Part shown: one piece after another, positions 4,828 to 5,966 of the stretch
Layout of the letters: every line of letters begins with the position of its first letter
How positions within the stretch are numbered: position 1 is the first letter of the stretch
Assembly: GCA_031276585.1 (NCBI GenBank)
Contig: JAISMT010000094.1
Coordinates: forward strand, 1-5,966
Reading direction: 5' to 3'
Length of the DNA stretch: 5,966 nucleotides
Origin: Bifidobacteriaceae bacterium
GTDB taxonomy: Bacteria > Actinomycetota > Actinomycetes > Actinomycetales > WQXJ01
Notes under the pieces: generated by a model
What the model was told of the DNA's origin: nothing
Database searches by the model: none
Seen by the model: the letters and a program-made list of their open reading frames with translations, nothing else
Position numbers and translations under genes: made by a program

Positions 4828-5966
4828 TTGCTGTGCGCTGCTTCCCAGGCTTTCCATTTGGCCACTGACTTATCGTGGCCTTCTGCCGTCTCGTTGAATT
4901 CAGTTTCACCAGTTTCAGGGTTAACGGTTACAAAATAGAGCCAGGATCCTGAAGCCGGGCTTAGAGTGGCGGAAATTGCTTCTCGGCCGGGATTGCAGAT
5001 TGCTCCGGCTGGCAGCTCGGGAACCACATAAGTATTGAAAGGATTCTGGTTGGCCCGGTCAGCATCACTGGTAGCCGTTTTGCCATCGAAGCGTTTCACG
5101 CCATAGACCACCGTGGCATCAGATTGCAGCCGCATTCCCTTATCTAAGCGATTGTAAAACGTGCGGGCTACCTTGGGTCGGTCCGGTGAGAGTTTTGATT
5201 CTTTTTCAACCATAGAAGCCATGGTGATTACCTCGAGCCAACGGTCTCGGGGCACTTTCAGTTCTTCTAGAACACTTATGGTGGTAGCCACCATTTTCTT
5301 TAAAATCGCTTCCGGTGTGGTGCCTAGATTGAAGGAGTAAGTTTCCGGGAAAAACCAGCCCTCCACCAATCGGTTGGCTTCCGCCGGGAGCCCAATCCCC
5401 TCCAGGTTGGCCGCAGCGGCCTCAACCAATGCGGCCTTCTCTGCGGTAGTGGTATCGATAGTGGCCTGGTCAGCTTTAGGGTCTAATTCAGCCTTAGCTA
5501 AAGCCAAACCAACAATGGAATAGACCTCGGCGGCGCGTTTTCCTTCTGGAACAGTAAATGTTATTGCTAAGCGTTTATCCGGGTTCATCAACGCGCCTAA
5601 AGCTTGGGCCGAACTCATTTCTTTGCTCAGCGAATAAGTCCCCGGTTGAATCGAGGCGGCCTGATCTCCGGCTTGAGTAAATAATTGAATAAAAGGGCCA
5701 GCGGTTGCTATTACCCCGGCCGCTACCAACTTGTCTGCTATCACACTGCCCAGATCGCCTTGTTCAATGGTGACTGAAATCTCACCGAAGCCCGGGCCCG
5801 GGTAGTCCGTAATAGCCTCAGTCTTCTTCTGGGTTAGCTTGTCCCACACCGGTTTACCTACCCACCAGCCAGCCGCAAAAAGTGCCCCGACCAGTACAAC
5901 TATTACCGAACCAGCTATAACCCGCCGCGTTCCACCGGACTCCCCCTTTCCTTCTCCGCTCTGCTC
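4824..5966 (-). CDS. mltG: Endolytic murein transglycosylase MltG (YceG-like), 5' end off the right edge
   Basis: A membrane-bound lytic transglycosylase that cleaves nascent glycan strands and is thought to release or terminate peptidoglycan synthesis at the outer face of the membrane. 380 codons and the stop are visible; the frame stays open to the edge, so the start is missing. Numbered from the first visible codon: a short Gly/Glu-rich and basic cytoplasmic piece (1-15); one membrane helix (about 16-37, IAGSVIVVLVGALFAAGWWVG); a LysM-like subdomain (about 63-127); EGWFFPETY (202-210); the catalytic-domain signature ASMVEKES (250-257) with the active-site glutamate region; FYNRLDKGMRLQSDATVVYG (270-289); and LPAGAICNPG (318-327). 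NPFNTY (308-313) replaces the commoner SPYNTY. A GTG at 5849 opens a shorter in-frame reading but would remove the membrane anchor, so it is not the start. Its stop probably overlaps the aroE start as GTGA. MltG next to aroE is a usual actinobacterial arrangement. Confidence 0.95.
   Translation of the reverse strand, partial: EQSGEGKGESGGTRRVIAGSVIVVLVGALFAAGWWVGKPVWDKLTQKKTEAITDYPGPGFGEISVTIEQGDLGSVIADKLVAAGVIATAGPFIQLFTQAGDQAASIQPGTYSLSKEMSSAQALGALMNPDKRLAITFTVPEGKRAAEVYSIVGLALAKAELDPKADQATIDTTTAEKAALVEAAAANLEGIGLPAEANRLVEGWFFPETYSFNLGTTPEAILKKMVATTISVLEELKVPRDRWLEVITMASMVEKESKLSPDRPKVARTFYNRLDKGMRLQSDATVVYGVKRFDGKTATSDADRANQNPFNTYVVPELPAGAICNPGREAISATLSPASGSWLYFVTVNPETGETEFNETAEGHDKSVAKWKAWEAAHSK

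Noticed and set aside
4824..5849. MltG starting at the GTG at 5849 as a complete soluble protein
   Set aside because: The frame stays open upstream to the edge and encodes a membrane helix right before this GTG, matching the family's anchored topology.
1..5966. CRISPR array, insertion sequence, tRNA/rRNA, prophage or defence system
   Set aside because: I saw no direct repeat array, terminal inverted repeats with a transposase, RNA gene or defence-protein motif; nearly all of the window is conserved metabolic coding sequence.

Overview
The window is a compact, leftward-transcribed (minus-strand) shikimate-pathway operon. Reading 5'->3' along the minus strand, from the right edge to the left, the order is mltG (5' end outside the window), aroE, aroC, aroK, aroB and aroQ. 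A non-coding gap of about 250 bp follows, then the start of a further minus-strand gene that runs off the left edge. No convincing gene lies on the plus strand; the plus-strand open frames there are shadows of the minus-strand genes.

The host is most likely an actinobacterium. The mltG-aroE-aroC-aroK-aroB order is characteristic of that phylum. Chorismate synthase starts MLRWLTAGESHG, and the type II dehydroquinase carries an NPAAFTHYSYGLRDA segment, both typical of Actinobacteria. Composition looks moderate in GC (mid-50s percent by eye, not computed), and TTG/GTG starts are used. This would suit a lower-GC Actinomycetaceae relative (Mobiluncus/Varibaculum-like) better than Streptomyces or Mycobacterium, but the genus is a guess.

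The five aro genes cover steps 2, 3, 4, 5 and 7 of the route to chorismate: AroB (DAHP to 3-dehydroquinate), AroQ (to 3-dehydroshikimate), AroE (to shikimate), AroK (to shikimate 3-phosphate) and AroC (EPSP to chorismate). DAHP synthase and EPSP synthase (AroA) are not in the window and must be elsewhere. MltG, at the head of the visible operon, is a membrane-anchored endolytic murein transglycosylase. It is linked to the aro genes by position and not by pathway.

Gene packing is very tight. There are ATGA overlaps at aroC/aroK and aroB/aroQ, a probable GTGA overlap at mltG/aroE, and 5-nt or shorter gaps at aroE/aroC and aroK/aroB, all of which suggest translational coupling on one polycistronic message. 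The operon promoter must lie beyond the right edge.

All key catalytic motifs that can be judged by eye are intact. The odd points are modest: a C-terminal extension of about 40 residues on AroB, an uncertain AroE start with a possible low-complexity N-terminal extension, a Pro/Gly-rich and very GC-rich loop in AroC, small inverted repeats in the gap after aroQ, and an unidentified membrane-anchored or secreted protein at the left edge. I saw no mobile element, CRISPR array, RNA gene or clearly novel system.
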